This document shows, one piece after another, positions 11,641 through 24,597 of a stretch of DNA of 64,000 nucleotides (position 1 is its first letter; each line of letters starts with the position of its first letter). Made by a program: the position numbers and the translations under genes. This stretch comes from Dromaius novaehollandiae (lineage: Eukaryota; Chordata; Aves; Casuariiformes; Dromaiidae), in NCBI RefSeq assembly GCF_036370855.1, contig NC_088099.1, positions 144,043,017 through 144,107,016 on the forward strand, read 5' to 3'. The notes beneath the pieces are model-generated. The model was not told the origin of the DNA, ran no database searches, and saw only the letters and a list, made by a program, of their open reading frames with translations.

Positions 11641-14600
11641 CTAGTTGTCCTTTCTTTGATGTGCTTGATAGCCTTATAAAAACGGTGTGTGTCCCCGGAA
11701 GGCCCTTTTTCCTGTAAGGTGCCGCCCACTGTCATCTCTTGCCTTCAATTGTGCTTGTTTTGTCAGGTGCGCTTTGGAGGTTGAAAACTTTAATAGTTTG
11801 AAATATAAGTCCTAAAGCTAGTTGCATTTTTTTGTAAGATTTCAACATGATTTCTTTTCATCTTACACAGTAGCAATCTGAGTTGCCTCTGCAGCAGGCA
11901 GGACAGTAAATGGTTTTCTGAGAGCACATAGCTCTGATGTATGTATATTACTCTGTTTAAAAAGTTGTACGTAGTACAAATGGGTGACTATGATCAGACT
12001 GCTGAAGTAAACTAAAACTCCACTTTCTCGACCTGGAGCAACACTGTTACTGATTCACTTGGTCTGTAAGACATTCACTCAGAAATGCTGCAAATTGACC
12101 GGTATTTCTGGGTAAACAATGGTATTTTTTGCTTGGCTGAACTGTGCGCTCATTAGGCTTGTTTTCTCATCTGCATTTTGACAGGCTTAGGAAATAGGAA
12201 ACTAAACCTAATTGGGATGTATGATAGAAGGAGTACCTGGCGCTGCCTCATTCCTAACCCGTGCATAAGCTCTGTATGCTGATCAGAGTGAATTTGAAGA
12301 AGAAAACTGCTGTGCTGGGTTGATTCTAAAGCTGCAATTGGTGGTGTGTTCTTTCTGGTACAGCTTCCAATGGTGGATGCTCAAGGAGAGAATAAGAAAT
12401 AGGATGAGTGAAGCACGTAGTATACCCTAGAAATAACTGCAAGGCATAAGGGCAATTTTTGCCATGTCATCTGGCAGTCTGAATTGGAAGCAAATGTAAA
12501 TTTTATGTTTCATAGGTTAGGTTAGAGTGTTGACAGTTCCTTTCTTATGCTCTGTTCCTGATTGATTTTTTTTTTCTTTTTCTCTGACAAAGTGTGAATG
12601 ATTTTAAAATAGAATGTTATTGAAGAGCAAATGGTATTGAATTAGGATCAGTATTGACTTAAGCACTTGCTGTTCGTCTCCTTAGAAAGTCAGTTTGTGA
12701 ATTCCCTGGTGTAAGAAGCCTGTATAGAAGTGTCTCTATTATAGTCAGGAATTTGAGTATAAAAGCTTGACCAATTCTGTAGGCGGAGGCTAGAGAATGA
12801 GGTTGGAATAAAGCTGTTACCGATGCAGTGAGCCAGTCTTGCTTCTGTCGCTGTACATGCAGTCAAGCTGATGAGGGTTGTTCAAGGCCTTGTATTTCCA
12901 AACCTCTGAGTAAGATAATTTTTGCGCAGTCTCATATGAGCACCTTCATCTTAAGCCAGAAATTACTTGTTCTTTGCCATAAAGAAAGTGAACCTCTACT
13001 TTGGCTTTTGTTTGTTCTTAGTTTAGTTTTGCATCTGATGTCTGATACAGTAGCTATAAAAGTATTTGCTGATGTCATCTCCAGCTTTGAAAATGTATGT
13101 TTTGGCTTTATCCAGTACACTTGTGAAACGGCTAGGGCACATTAATTTGTAGCAATGCAGTCTAATGCTTACAGCAGGGAATCGGGAGTTGGAAGACCTG
13201 TTTCATTCTTCTGCAAATTTAAATTCATCTCTTAATCTCTCAGTACCTCAGTTTTGCTGTGCAGGAAACTAAAAATACAGTTTACTCTTGTAAGTAAGCT
13301 TTAGCAAATGATAGTGTGATTTTTAGTCACTCCAAAATCGCCTTTGATAATTCTGTATTACATATTGAAAGGTAATGAATAGTGTTTGAGGTTTGGGGTT
13401 TTTTTCTTTTAGCAGCTTGTTCTGCTAATTCGTTTGTAACTTCTTTTATTCACGGGTAATATTTGAGATGGGAGGCAGTCACACACACTCTCCAATAGAA
13501 GCAATCAGTATGAAATTTAATGCAGCTTTGAATTCTATTTCGAGTCTGTTTAAAAAAAAAAAAAAAAAAAAAAAGTAAAAGATGCAACACTTCCACCAAT
13601 ACACTAATATAGAAGATGCTTCTGTCTTATCTGTAGAATTGCTAGTATAAGAAAGAACTTGTTTGTGTAAGTAAAGGTTTTCTTTTAGAGAAATAAATGA
13701 CAGGAAAGGTCAAGTTACCTGAAGTTTACATCTGGTCTCCTGGCATTGCAGTTCCTCTTCGGAAATTTTCCTTATGGTTTCTGGCCTATTTGACTAATTT
13801 ATGTCAGATTACGGGTCTCAGGAGGAAGTTAGTTTTAGTATCTGCTATATCAGACAATACTTGAGATAATTCAGGAAAAATACTAGACTGATCAGGACTT
13901 TATCATTTGGTGCTTGCAGTTATAAAAATGACTAAACTATCTTGTCTTGGAAGTACGTGAGCGTTGCTTGACTTACTTCCGTAATGCTATTTCCAGACTT
14001 CTTTTTTCCCAAAGAGTTTCAACTTTAAACAGATGAAAGCTGCCATAAAAACCTTTCTTTCCAGTTTGCATATGCTTTTTTTGTAGTAAAAAGTCTAGAC
14101 TTGCACATTATTTCCTCTTATTGAATTGGTGTGACAAAATCTTGCATGTATGAGCTGAGTAGTTTTTACTGATAAGTAAATTTTTGTCACTGTGACTGTG
14201 CAGACACACTGCGCAGTGCGCGCAGGCACGCCATTGCCCTGGTGGTTCTGGGGACTTTTTGATGCCAAAGGACAGGAGATGGCTGGGAGGTGAACGTGCA
14301 CGGAAAGCTGAAGAAGTCCAGAAGTCCCTGGTAGGTAACCTTCCATGTTTGCCCCTCAGATGAGCAGCAATGTTACATCACTGCAAAAGGTGACAGCATT
14401 TTTGGATGCCTCTGCATTGATGGAGGGAGGATTGATCAAGGTACACCAGACCTTGTATCAGCTTTAGTTGCAATCTAGCATGTGGGCAGAGTCTCTTGTA
14501 CTCCAAAGAGGAAGATTTAGAAAGTATCAACCAGATTGTGTATAGGATTTTGCAGCTGCTTTCTAAGGAGATGCAGAGTTTTCATAAAGATTTTGAAAGC

Positions 14601-15199
14601 TGCCATAAAGAAATTGTAGAGAAGGTGGAATAGCCTCTTTCCTCTGTGAGGGCATGAAACCATCTCATGAACATGTGATTCCAAAAGGTGCTGGGACAAG
14701 TCTCAAGCAGGACACACTGGTTCCTCCTCTGTTATGTGAGCTGGAGTTCAGTGCGCAGAAGCATCCCATCTTCAGGCTGTAGTTGGTATAAGGGATCTTT
14801 GGTTAAAAGAAGTAGGTGGTGTGGGGCATCTCACCCCCTTGTCATCAAAAAGGAAACCATTGAGCCATGCTGGAGGGAGCCTCTTGGAGCAGCTGACTCC
14901 AGGCTTCCTCTTTCAGCTAAAACAGTTCTGCTTGACTTCAGACCAGGTCATTGCTAAAATTATAGAATGATGTAGCAATGTATCTGAAATAATTATATTG
15001 AAATACAGCTACTTTGAAGTACCCTTGAGTACTTGGGATAGTGATGGTCATTTTTGAGGCTGTCAAAAATTTTGTAGAGCCAAGACCCAAACTGCTGAGT
15101 TCTCCAGGGAAATTCACAGTTTAAAAAAAAAAAAATCATTTTTTTTCCTCCCCTGAGGAGGAGCCAAAATTTCTCACATTTTGCTTATTTGTAGAAAAC
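11641..15199. other. Intergenic, no gene seen
   Basis: AT-rich sequence between RNF19A and the GC-rich block. It contains a 23-base A run at 13552-13574 and otherwise only short open frames without recognisable similarity. Confidence 0.65.
13552..13574. repeat. Poly(A) run
   Basis: Uninterrupted run of 23 A. I see no recognisable retrocopy body to the left and no clear target-site duplication, so it is listed as a homopolymer only. Confidence 0.85.
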
Positions 15200-17700
15200 A
15201 GCTACAGCTTTTCAGAAGGGGCTTCTGACTTTAGCAGTAACTTCTCTGGCTTGGTGGAGAGCTGCTGTCTGCGGCTCCCAGTTGGTCCCAGGGCACAGCA
15301 GCCCTCGTGGGCAAGATGCACCGCAATCACTGTTGCTGCTGCCAACAAGCACAGGGGTGGGTGCCCACTGGAGAAGGGCCAGCCGTGGGCTCCCTGTGTT
15401 GCACCGATGTCTGTGCTGCTCCCACCTTCTGCTTCCACAGCCATGCCCTTTTCTGCTTCAGTTCCCTCTTAGCAAAATCTGACCCGTTTTCCCTTTGTGT
15501 CACTTCTTGATCCCCCCAAGTGCAGTCTGTGTTAGATGTGTCAGGAACCTGCAGCTGGTTCTGCTGCCGCTAGAGGCCGGCTGGGGATGGTGACTGCTGC
15601 AACCTGGAGAGCTGCAAAACCCTTCAAATGTGAGCTCTGCCTTACAGCTACTGCCGCAGCCCAGGGAGCGGCGAAGTGCAGCATTCAGGGTGCCTTCAGT
15701 CCCTGCTCCTGGCTCTGCAGTGAGGCTTCTCTGTGCCCTTGGCCAGCTTCACTTCTGCATTTGAAACCTGAGGTTTGCCTCTCATGAAGTGCCGAGAGCC
15801 ACAAACATTGTGCGGTCGCCTAGTGCCAAGCTGCTCTGGCAGCCCCTGCACAGAGCAGCACTGGATGATGGGGTGCCTGGACATCTACGGAGCTGCCAGC
15901 TCAGCCTCTCACTACCCAACAGGAGTTTGGGTAAACCGGTCCTGCTGCTCTGTCCTAGAGGGTAGCAGCACGTCCAAAAGTGAGTGTGGCAACTAAGTAA
16001 TGCAGACCAATAGACCTGTAATCCATGTGCTGCGCTCCTGGATAACACTTCTGGCACCATTGGGGACTCCCAGCCATTGTAGTGGACTGGATGCCCCGCA
16101 GGTAACACGGCGATGGTGAAGTAGGTTGTATGTGAAGAGCCTGAAGTCTGGTGTCAGCTTTGGGCCAGTTTCTGCCTTGGCTGATTTCAGTTCTTCCTTG
16201 CTGTCCTGCTCCTCCACTGTACGTTGCTAAAATCTGATTGTTGAGTGCAGTTGGAGTTGCGTTGTGGTTCTGCTGCTTTTCTTCTCTTCCTGCTTTTTTT
16301 TTTTTTTTCCCCTCCCTTGAAAAATGGCAGTGTTACTTCACCATCTTGCCCAGGGGCAGGAGCTGCCACAGAAAGGGTCAAAAATGATCAAGGCAGTCCC
16401 TAAAGGGGCACTGGCTCATTGTTGCTGATCAGCTCTCCAAAATGAGCCTCCCCAGACTTTGGGTCCTTCATGACTTGAGCCTGTCCTGCGGGAACCCCCT
16501 GCAGGGGTACGTTTCTGGCCGGACTTAGCCCTGCTCTCTGCTCTCCATCCTGCCTCGCGCCAAGCGGCCCAGGCTCAGCTCCCTGCTGTTGTGTGAATAC
16601 AGCTGTGAGCTTTCCCATGCTGGAGCCCACACCCTCTGCATATATGTGCCACCATGTCCTCAGTGCTTCATGGAGGGGTGGTGCCACCAAGCCTGTGGTC
16701 TTCCTGACCAGGTGCTGTTTCAGGTGCTGGTGCAGAGCCCAGCCGCGGGTACCCCAGGAGCACTTCTCTGCAGCTGGGTTGTTTTGAGGCGCTGGAGCCA
16801 GTGGGCCCCCCTGCGAGGAGCAACCCCTCTGAGGGCTGGGGAACCATCAGACAAGGCTGGTGCCCATCCCAATCCTCCCTCCCTGCTGCGCTGTGGAACC
16901 GCACACACAAAGCGTGGTTTGACTCGTCCCTTCTCGCTGTCAGAGGTAATCGTGTCTGCTGGTGATCCTGAGGGGACTGAGCCACGTGACGACGGGCAAG
17001 TGCTGAGGCTGCGGTGTTGTGATAGTGATGCTGGTGTGATGTGGCTCCTACAAAACTAGTGGAACAAGTCCTCGTGCAAGTCAAACGCCTCAAGCGTGCC
17101 TCACGGGCAGCTGTGAGGTCGGCTCCTGACCATGGACAGCCTTCGGTCCACGCTGGGCCAGACCTGCTGCAGGTCCCCTGCTGCTGCTGCTGTGCTCCTG
17201 CGTGGCTGCGTGCAGAGATGAACCCTGTTCTCCCCGCAACGTGTCAGCAGTGGCCACGGTCTGTTTTCTCTGCATGTGACCCCAGCAGACGCACGCAGGC
17301 CGCAGAGGAAAGAAGTGGCTGGAGGTTGTGGTGGCCGCGGGCAGAAATGGCTGTGATGCCACACCGGACTCCTGCCTCCGCGGTGGCCGCCAGCGAAGGC
17401 AGGACCATGCTGCAGGACGAGAGGCATGAGAAGGCAGCAGGATACCAGCGTCCCTCTGCCAGTGAAATGCAGATGGGATCCAACCGCTGCCTGAGGCTCC
17501 CCTGAAGTGTTTTGCTTTAGGGAGGAGGCGGCTGTGGGAGCAGGTGCTGCGTGTCCCACCGGCACCGCATCCGCCCCGGCAGCGGAGACGTACGGGGTGG
17601 GTGCCAGCCCCTCTGTGGCAAGTAGCTCTGCACCTGGCTGCATGTGCTTTCACCCCACATCGTGGGTTGATGAGATGTCAAACAACGACAACTACAGCTT
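15200..17700. other. GC-rich intergenic block, partly CpG-dense
   Basis: Base composition rises sharply compared with the AT-rich flanks. CpG is most frequent at about 17040-17660. Overlapping open frames occur on both strands (for example 17041-17505 + and 17090-17653 -), as expected in GC-rich DNA where stop codons are rare. None resembles a known protein and none shows a convincing splice or codon pattern. It could be a CpG island promoter of a noncoding transcript, an assembly-specific GC-rich repeat, or merely a GC-rich patch. Confidence 0.55.
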
Positions 17701-18609
17701 TTTTTGAGATGTTCAGTTTACTGCTCTTAATATACAGTAAGTTGCTTTTACAACCAAAAAAAGATGATGGAGTCTCCTCAGAAATGTGAGTTTTGTCCTA
17801 CAGATGATAATTTAACAGAGAGCTTTTCACTAGGCCTATTAAAGGCTATTATTGCTTACTGTCCTTAAAATAAGGACATTAAATTATGAATTTCACCACA
17901 GTCTAACTTTCAATGGTTGTGTCTAGTCATCAGGCTCATGCTAACATGACTTATGTGGCTAAAGCTATTGTGTCTTTGCAGACCGTTTGCTTGACATGTC
18001 TTTGAATACAACACCCTGCACTCCGGGTGCTTTATTTCCCCATAGTCCCTCCTGTGCTCCAGCGCAGAGAAGCAGATGTTGCTGCATTTATTTGTGAGGG
18101 CAGCAGAAACTTTGCACGAACCACAAGTAAATCGTATTAGTGCCCTGCACTGCTGCACCTGGGGGCTGCATTACCCAGTAAAACGTGTTATACTCCTAAC
18201 AGCGTGTGGGCTAATCCGTGAGACGGTAAGGGATCTTCCCCTTGCTGCCCAGGGAAAGCTCCAGTAAAGGAGTAAGTACTTTTGGATAAGTGATTTTTTA
18301 ATGTCCCCTCAGCCAGATATCTGGGTTTGAGCACTGAACAAGTGCCAGAGTGCTGTTCATGCAGCTGTTGCCCAGTGCCTGCCAGGAAGGAGCAGGGGAG
18401 GAAAAGCAACAGCCCCGATGGGGTTAGTCCACTGCTGGCCTTGGATGTGCTGGCAAACTACCTGCAAAAGAAGCTCAAGTCTTCACTACTTACACTGGAA
18501 CTGTGTGGATACTCTTGGGGCAAGAGTCTGTGTACCCCTGCTTCATGTGCGCTAGCAGCCACCTCCCTTCTGAGACTGATATAACTACAAAATGCATTTA
18601 TATCAGGTC

Positions 18610-18611
<2 letters not shown>

Positions 18612-18642
<31 letters not shown>
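18612..18642. repeat. Poly(T) run
   Basis: Uninterrupted run of 31 T in intergenic DNA. It could be a microsatellite or the tail of a minus-strand retroelement, but no element body is recognised to its right. Confidence 0.9.
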
Positions 18643-18646
<4 letters not shown>

Positions 18647-19351
18647 ATGATCCCTCCTGCATCTAACTTTTTAAAGGACACTAATACTTCTAAATCTCTT
18701 CACATACTATCTCAGCCCACTGCATATTCTTCTGAGAATTTCAGTCCTTCAGAGTCAATATAACACAAGCCATAAATCTTGATTTACAAGTTGGGGGGGG
18801 AGGGGTCTTGTTCCCTGCTGTTCAAAATATGTATTTTAGTTATTTAATGAACAATTTAAATATTTCAGCTTGCGCTCTTTGCACTGAAGCCATGCAGAAA
18901 GCTATTTGCCACCAGAGTTCAGGTGGACAGTCCTGGTCTTGGTTTTCCCAGTCTTGCTTTACAGTGTGAGGATATGCAGGATAATGTGGACAGAAGCTGA
19001 TAAGCTGCTGCCTTCTCATCTCATTCTGCATTTTCTGTCTGTGCCATGGTTTTTCTGAGCACAGTTCAGCTTGACAACCAGAGGGGGGAGAGGGAGGGGA
19101 ACGATAACTAATGCTAAGGGCAGAGCAGAGAGATTCAGATTTAAAAGCCAAGAGTGAGTCAGAACAGGAAAAAACAGACCAAGAGGAGGGGACAGGGCAG
19201 GGGTGGCCAGGGGAAAGGTGGGAATCTGACCCAGCAATGGGGAAAGGGGCAAGTGATGTCCCTTGCTGCCTGCCTTGGCATGGCGTCTAAGTACAGCAGC
19301 CTCGGGAAGCCAGACTCGATTTTGGAGCCAGTCCAGCGGTGATTCCCTCCT

Positions 19352-19366
19352 CCCCCCCCCCCCCCC
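19352..19366. repeat. Poly(C) run
   Basis: Uninterrupted run of 15 C, preceded by a pyrimidine-rich CCCTCCT stretch. On the - strand it is a G15 run able to form compact G-rich structures. The exact length is prone to sequencing error. Confidence 0.85.
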
Positions 19367-20773
19367 GCAACTCCAAGTTTCTTTCAGTAGGCTAATGCTG
19401 CCCCACAAAAGGGGCAGGTTTGAAGCCTTGTGGCCTTGCCCTGAGCTGTTGAGGCCAAATCAACCGTATCAGCATAAAAGTCTTTTACTTTGCTTTCTGT
19501 AAGGTTGTTTTTTTTTTTTTAAGCAATGGTACTGTCTCTCAGCCTCTCCCTCCAATCCTTTCTAAAGCGAGGAGCCAACTGCAGTGAAAGCCAGAAGAGG
19601 CAGAGCCATCACCAGAACAACTGCAAGTGCTGCCAGCCCACTGCTGGCATGGTGTTACTGACCCAGATCAAACTTTTTTTCCTTTTTTTGCTTAACTTCA
19701 TGGAAGGTTTGTTTGCTTGTTTGTTTGCTTGTTTTTTTTACAATTGAGTGTAATTTGAAGAACTGTATATGTAGTTGTCTATTTGACATTCTTTAAGCTA
19801 GCAAAGCACTGAATGTTTCAGTTTCTTCTTTATTCCCCTCTACTTAAGAAAAATGTATTTTAACTTTGGAGGCTAAAAGCAAAAGCTCGTAGTTGAGACA
19901 GTTGCGGGGTTACAAAATAAATGGACTGACACAATTTTTATAGACACTACACCTGAAATGATACTAAAGGATAGGTGTAGTAAAGGTATAGTGCCCAAAT
20001 CCTCAGGGGCCTGCTACCCTACACGCAGGGTGAGCACCATTACAGCATCGCTGCTCCTTGGCTTCAGCTGCAGAGGGTCATTTGCGCATGAGACTCGGCC
20101 TAAGGTGCTGGAGCAAAGTCCGGCATCGCGGAGCGGTGAGCTAGGGAAGAGGCCGGCCGGCCCAGGCTTGTCCAAGAACGTGCGCCTCAGCTGTGGGCAG
20201 CCTCAGCAGTGTAGGACTGACTTCCAAACAGTGTCTTCCTCCTCTCGGGATCATGGCCTGAAATGAGTGGTGGGTGTTTTTTTATTTTATTTTTTTTAAA
20301 AAAGGCAGCTACTACTGCTAAGTGCCAAAGGCTGGGAATATTGTTTGACCGCAGTGCTAGGTTACATTAGAGGGGTTAATGCCTGAAGAGGGGCTGGGAT
20401 AGGCTGGGTAACTATTCAACCAACCAAAGACTGCTTACAATCATCTGCCTTAAACTGAAGCGATCCAATTCAGCCACGGGAAAAGTGAAAAAAAAACATT
20501 TGTTGCCAAGCTTTTAGCTGGGGTTGGAGTAAAGCTTTCGCAAGGGGCCTGGCGCTACTGCTGCCTTTGAGCAGAGGCGCGCTGGGGCCCAGCCGTGCCC
20601 TTGGCGTGGAGGCGGCTTAATGGCACAGCACTGCTTACTCAACCCGGGGGCCATTTGCTATTTAATCTCTTGTTGAGTGCGCCCGAAACACATGGCTACA
20701 AAGCTCGGGTTACAAGGAGCAATCATGCCCTCCTGCTGGCTGGCTTGCGGGTTTACTTGGAAACATGACTGAC

Positions 20774-21557
20774 TGTGTTAAAGAACATTGAGCTGAAACT
20801 GTCTAGAGGTAGCTGCATAGCACAACTTATGTAAAACTTGCTTAGCATGAGTAGCTAAATTTGTTGAAGCCTTAGGCCGCACGTAAATAAAATAATGAAC
20901 TTTTACCTAGTTCAGTAAGAAAAGGGGCCTGAGAGCTGGTTCAAGCTGGAATAAGGGAGTTGCAAGCAGTTTGCATTCCTGTGCTTCGCGCTCCGGGAGG
21001 GAGGATGTCAAGGCTTTGAAATAAGGCCTACTTGGGCGCCAGGACCCTGGGAAACAAAGCCTCCTCTCACTGCTGAAACAGTGTTAATTAGGGGGTCTGG
21101 ACTATCTTGGGGTCTGGATTATATCCCCTTTGTCAGGACCTTGGGAGATAACACCTACTGTCACTGCTGGGGCAGTGCTAATTGCTGGAACACCACTGCT
21201 TTGTCAAGGCCTTGAGAGACAAGGGCAGGACCCGAGGAATCAAGACACATCTGTCAACAGAAACCGCAACAGTAAAGATAAACAGCCTGCCTAGGGACAG
21301 TGATGAGACCCAATAAGGAGCAGGAGACCCCAGACCAAAGTCTTACTATTGGTCCAAACTACCACGTGAGGGGTGGAGAGCTTAGATTGGAAGGTATAAT
21401 TGCCCAGGGATTTCTTTGTTTGGGGTCCCTCTTCGGAGGCACCCACCTCGAGCTGTAATTACTGCATGTGTGTCATTAAAATTTAATTATTTGTTTTGAT
21501 TTGGCTCTGAACTTTTCTGCAGGAACCTAGGGTCGGGCCCTGTTATGGTGTCCGACA
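20774..21557 (+). mobile_element. Solo LTR of an endogenous retrovirus-like element (copy 1)
   Basis: About 784 bp shares most of its length with 61320-61933: common blocks include 'agcatgagtagctaaattt', 'gaagccttaggccgca', 'tttacctagttcagtaa', 'ggaggatgtcaa', 'tttgaaataagg', 'actattggtcc', 'gtataattgccc' or its equivalent, and 'ggaggcaccca'. It begins TG and ends CA, has a TATA-like TATAATT (21397-21403) and an ATTAAA poly(A) variant (21476-21481), with the usual LTR order of promoter then poly(A) signal. No retroviral coding region adjoins it, so it is probably a solo LTR left by recombination. Edges are approximate and I did not find a convincing target-site duplication. The family is not identified. 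Confidence 0.8.
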
Positions 21558-23439
21558 AACCTGATTTCCTTAACAGACTGCAGCTCTTCTTTTAGCCCTT
21601 ATTAGCAAGGTGTAATTTTAGCTTGCTGATCTGCTCATCTCATCATCGTTTCTGTCTCAAACTGAGTTAATCTCTGTCTCCTCTGCCCATCACACTAGAT
21701 TGTAGCATTACAAAAGGCGTCTTCCCCTTTCTCTGCCAACTGCATTAAGGTTCCTAGTTTAATTACTAGGACTAGACTAAAGTTGTCCTAACATTAACAG
21801 CGATGATGTATATTTAACTTCACCAAGAACTTTTGTGATTTGGCATCTTCTGAAACTGGATGTTACTCAACAGCTTACAAGTAGTTAAGACTATTTTAAA
21901 ATTACATAACTGTTTTTATGCTGTCTTCATCCAGTCTCCCCCAACTTTTTCCTGGTCAATGTATTAATAACACCAGAACACCCAGCTTAAAAGTTCTTTA
22001 CCTTGTTCAAAAGGAGTTTTCCCCAGGTAACAGCTAGAATTCCACCTTCTACTTAAAAATGACACAACGTATATGATTGCACTGTTGGCAAAATAAGATT
22101 TTTTTTTAACTTTAAACCTTTTTGAACTTATGACTTTGTATAATAGTGGCCTTTTGATGCTTCTGCTATTTCAAGGTGCTTACTAAAGCAAATTGGTTTT
22201 TTTGGCTGCAAAATTTTGAGCAAGAGTTATGAGTAACAGGTCTCAGGCTTGGAAGAGATGTAAAATGCTGGCAACTGGCTGAAACACAAATTGGTAATTA
22301 ATTTTTATGTTAGTATGCAATAAACAGAAAATAAGAGAATGGCACTTCACATAATTTTTCATGGGTCCAACTCTGGTACACACGTGCATCTGAAGGACTG
22401 GATTCTTTGTCAGCAACATTCATGATGGAAACTGCTGGTCCCAGCCATTTTCCCATGCCCTATCTACCTGCTGTGCTGGGGTGGAAGTGGCCCAGGGCCC
22501 AGCTTCCCGTTGTTATTCCTGGAGCCCTCAGGCGTACCTCCTTCTCCCACCTCCTGTATAACAGCTGAAATCCTCACTGTGGGCTGCCTCGGTAGCTCAG
22601 TGTCAGTTGTTACGCCTACTGCTGCAAAAACGTTGTTACACGAAGAGTGCAACTAATGAAATCTGCTTTCTTACTGTTTCTGCCCTCTGTCATGACTTCC
22701 TCCCAGACCTGTCCCCCACTGCCCTCAAACCCAGTGCATTTCCCCAAGAGGCAGGAACGCAGCAAGCGCTCCTGCGGGCTGCGTCATACAGGGTGTAAGG
22801 GCTGAGCCCTTCCCGCCTTCCCCTCTTCTGCCAATTTTCTTCACAATATAGGGATGTAACAGCATTATTCCTATTTCTAGCTGATAACTAAGCACTCTCC
22901 CTCTCCTTTCTCCCACCATAAATGTTGAAATACACATTTAAAAAACTGGGATTTTAATAATCTAAGTTGTTGCTGCTAAGTATGTCAGAAACGTTGATCT
23001 TAAACACTGGAAGAAAACTTTGGTAGGACTTTGTGGGAGAAAGGTTATGACAACTAAAATAGGAACTATAAATAACCTAGCAGGATACTCAAATATTCTT
23101 TTTTTCAGTACAGTGGAAAAAAATACTGAAATCATTATTATGTAAGTTTTAGTGAACATAAGTTTCTTGCCACCATGACTGAAGAATGAAATGGCTTGGT
23201 GTTTTGTAGGATAAGTACAATTAGCTATACACAGATTAGACCAGCTACAGATCTCTCTTGAACATATGACAACCTCACAAAAAGATGGCATTTAAGAACA
23301 AAAAATATCAATTGTACAGATACTGCTTTAGGAACTCAAAGTCATATTCTTGGTGATTCTACTTCAAGACAAAATTTGTAATCCAGATATGTCAAAATTA
23401 TAAGTCTAAAGAGTGTAGAGCCAGAAATGAGAATTGATG
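21558..23439. other. Intergenic between LTR and SPAG1 3' end
   Basis: AT-rich sequence without recognisable gene or repeat. The short frames here lack similarity to known proteins. Confidence 0.6.
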
Positions 23440-23457
23440 AATTGTTCAAGAAATACC

Positions 23458-23463
23458 TTTATT
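23458..23463 (-). terminator. SPAG1: Poly(A) signal candidate for SPAG1 (distal)
   Basis: TTTATT on the + strand reads AATAAA on the SPAG1 strand, about 1.1 kb past the stop codon. It is a candidate only. Confidence 0.5.
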
Positions 23464-23791
23464 TTGTATTACTGTACACCTGAGAAAAGTTTTAATTAAA
23501 AAACAACACTCTTTACATTTCTGTAGTGCTAGTGAGTTTGATGTACTTTTTTCCCGCAGAGGCAAAAAAGGCACTGGGGTTTTAAATACATTTTGAAAAA
23601 ATCAAAAAGCTTAAGTTTGAAAACAGAACCTTTTCAGGATCAAATATAAAACATAAGTACTGCCTGAAATAAAACAAAAAAATCACACAGGGTTCATGAA
23701 AAGGTTGTAGTTTTAACTTTACTAATACATCTGTAAACAGAAATAGCTGGTGTATTAAATAATCTGATTACAAAACTCAGAGTTAAATATT

Positions 23792-23797
23792 TTTATT
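23792..23797 (-). terminator. SPAG1: Poly(A) signal candidate for SPAG1 (proximal)
   Basis: A second AATAAA on the SPAG1 strand about 800 nt past the stop codon. Which of the two signals is used cannot be told from sequence. Confidence 0.45.
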
Positions 23798-24250
23798 GCT
23801 AATTTCAGCCACTTGTTCTCTTGTTCATTACTACCCCTTCAAAAGCCATGCAAACCATCAATCCTTCTACACACACAAATCCCCCAATTCTCTATGCACT
23901 GAAAATTGCTCACTTCTTCATCACTTTGAATGAAAATAATTAATTATTAAACAAATCGTTTTAAAGTGTTCCATGACAAGCTAATCTTTGCTGCTAAGAT
24001 GTAGTGCACCAAAAATATTTCAATCTGTTTTGTATAGACCAGGGATAGTGAAAACAAAGATGGCATGTAGTAGTTCAGCTCAAAAATTTTAATACTTTTT
24101 GTAAACTCATTTTAGCAAAGCTATTGCTAACTGACCCGTCTATCTGGAGGACACTACTTTACCACAAGAACATACAATCCACAAAAAGACATAACAAATG
24201 ATGACTAAAAGTGTGTTATATATCGTACCATCAATGTATTTTGCACTTCT

Positions 24251-24325
24251 GTGTGTGTGTATATATATACACACACATATATATGTATATATACACACAC
24301 TATATATAAAATACATATATAATAG
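24251..24325. repeat. Palindromic TG/TA/CA microsatellite in SPAG1 3'UTR
   Basis: Alternating GT, AT and AC units form a largely self-complementary tract; the core around 24253-24276 is a perfect palindrome. It can form a hairpin in single strands or RNA and is a candidate for Z-DNA or cruciform structure. It is probably length-polymorphic. Confidence 0.85.
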
Positions 24326-24597
24326 ATGCAGTCTAATTAAAATAAGTGTGTTAAATAATATGAACTGTTATTGAACACAAAGATATGCATTAAATTCTAG
24401 AGATTAAAAAATGTATACAACTACAAGAAAAAAAGAGCAGCAAGTTTTAGATGTGCATATGCTACCAAAACAAAATAGAATTCAAACAGTCTAGGTAAAG
24501 ACCCACTTCATCCCATTCAAGTCTGCATAGTTCACTCATCCATCTTATTAACATCAACTATATGCATGCAACAAATAAATTTTAATTTAAGTTCTTC

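Larger units (their letters stand above)
17701..20773. other. Intergenic with homopolymer runs
   Basis: Mixed-composition sequence with no recognisable gene. It holds a T31 run (18612-18642), a C15 run (19352-19366), a T run at 19506-19519 and TTTG/CTTG simple sequence at 19708-19740. Confidence 0.6.
23440..24597 (-). other. SPAG1: SPAG1 3' untranslated region
   Basis: AT-rich sequence following the SPAG1 stop codon on the - strand. Two AATAAA signals are present on that strand, at 23797-23792 and 23463-23458; the farther one was taken as the end. The UTR includes a palindromic TG/TA microsatellite (24251-24325). The exact 3' end is inferred. Confidence 0.55.

Noticed and set aside
13500-13574. 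Possible processed retrocopy ending in poly(A)
   Set aside because: No recognisable gene body precedes the A run and no flanking duplication is visible.
16589-17093. Open frames of 156 (+) and 141 (-) codons
   Set aside because: Mutually overlapping frames in GC-rich sequence with no similarity that I recognise.
17041-17653. Overlapping 154- to 187-codon open frames on both strands in the GC-rich block
   Set aside because: They overlap each other in several frames, lack recognisable domains or splice context and are expected where GC content makes stops rare.
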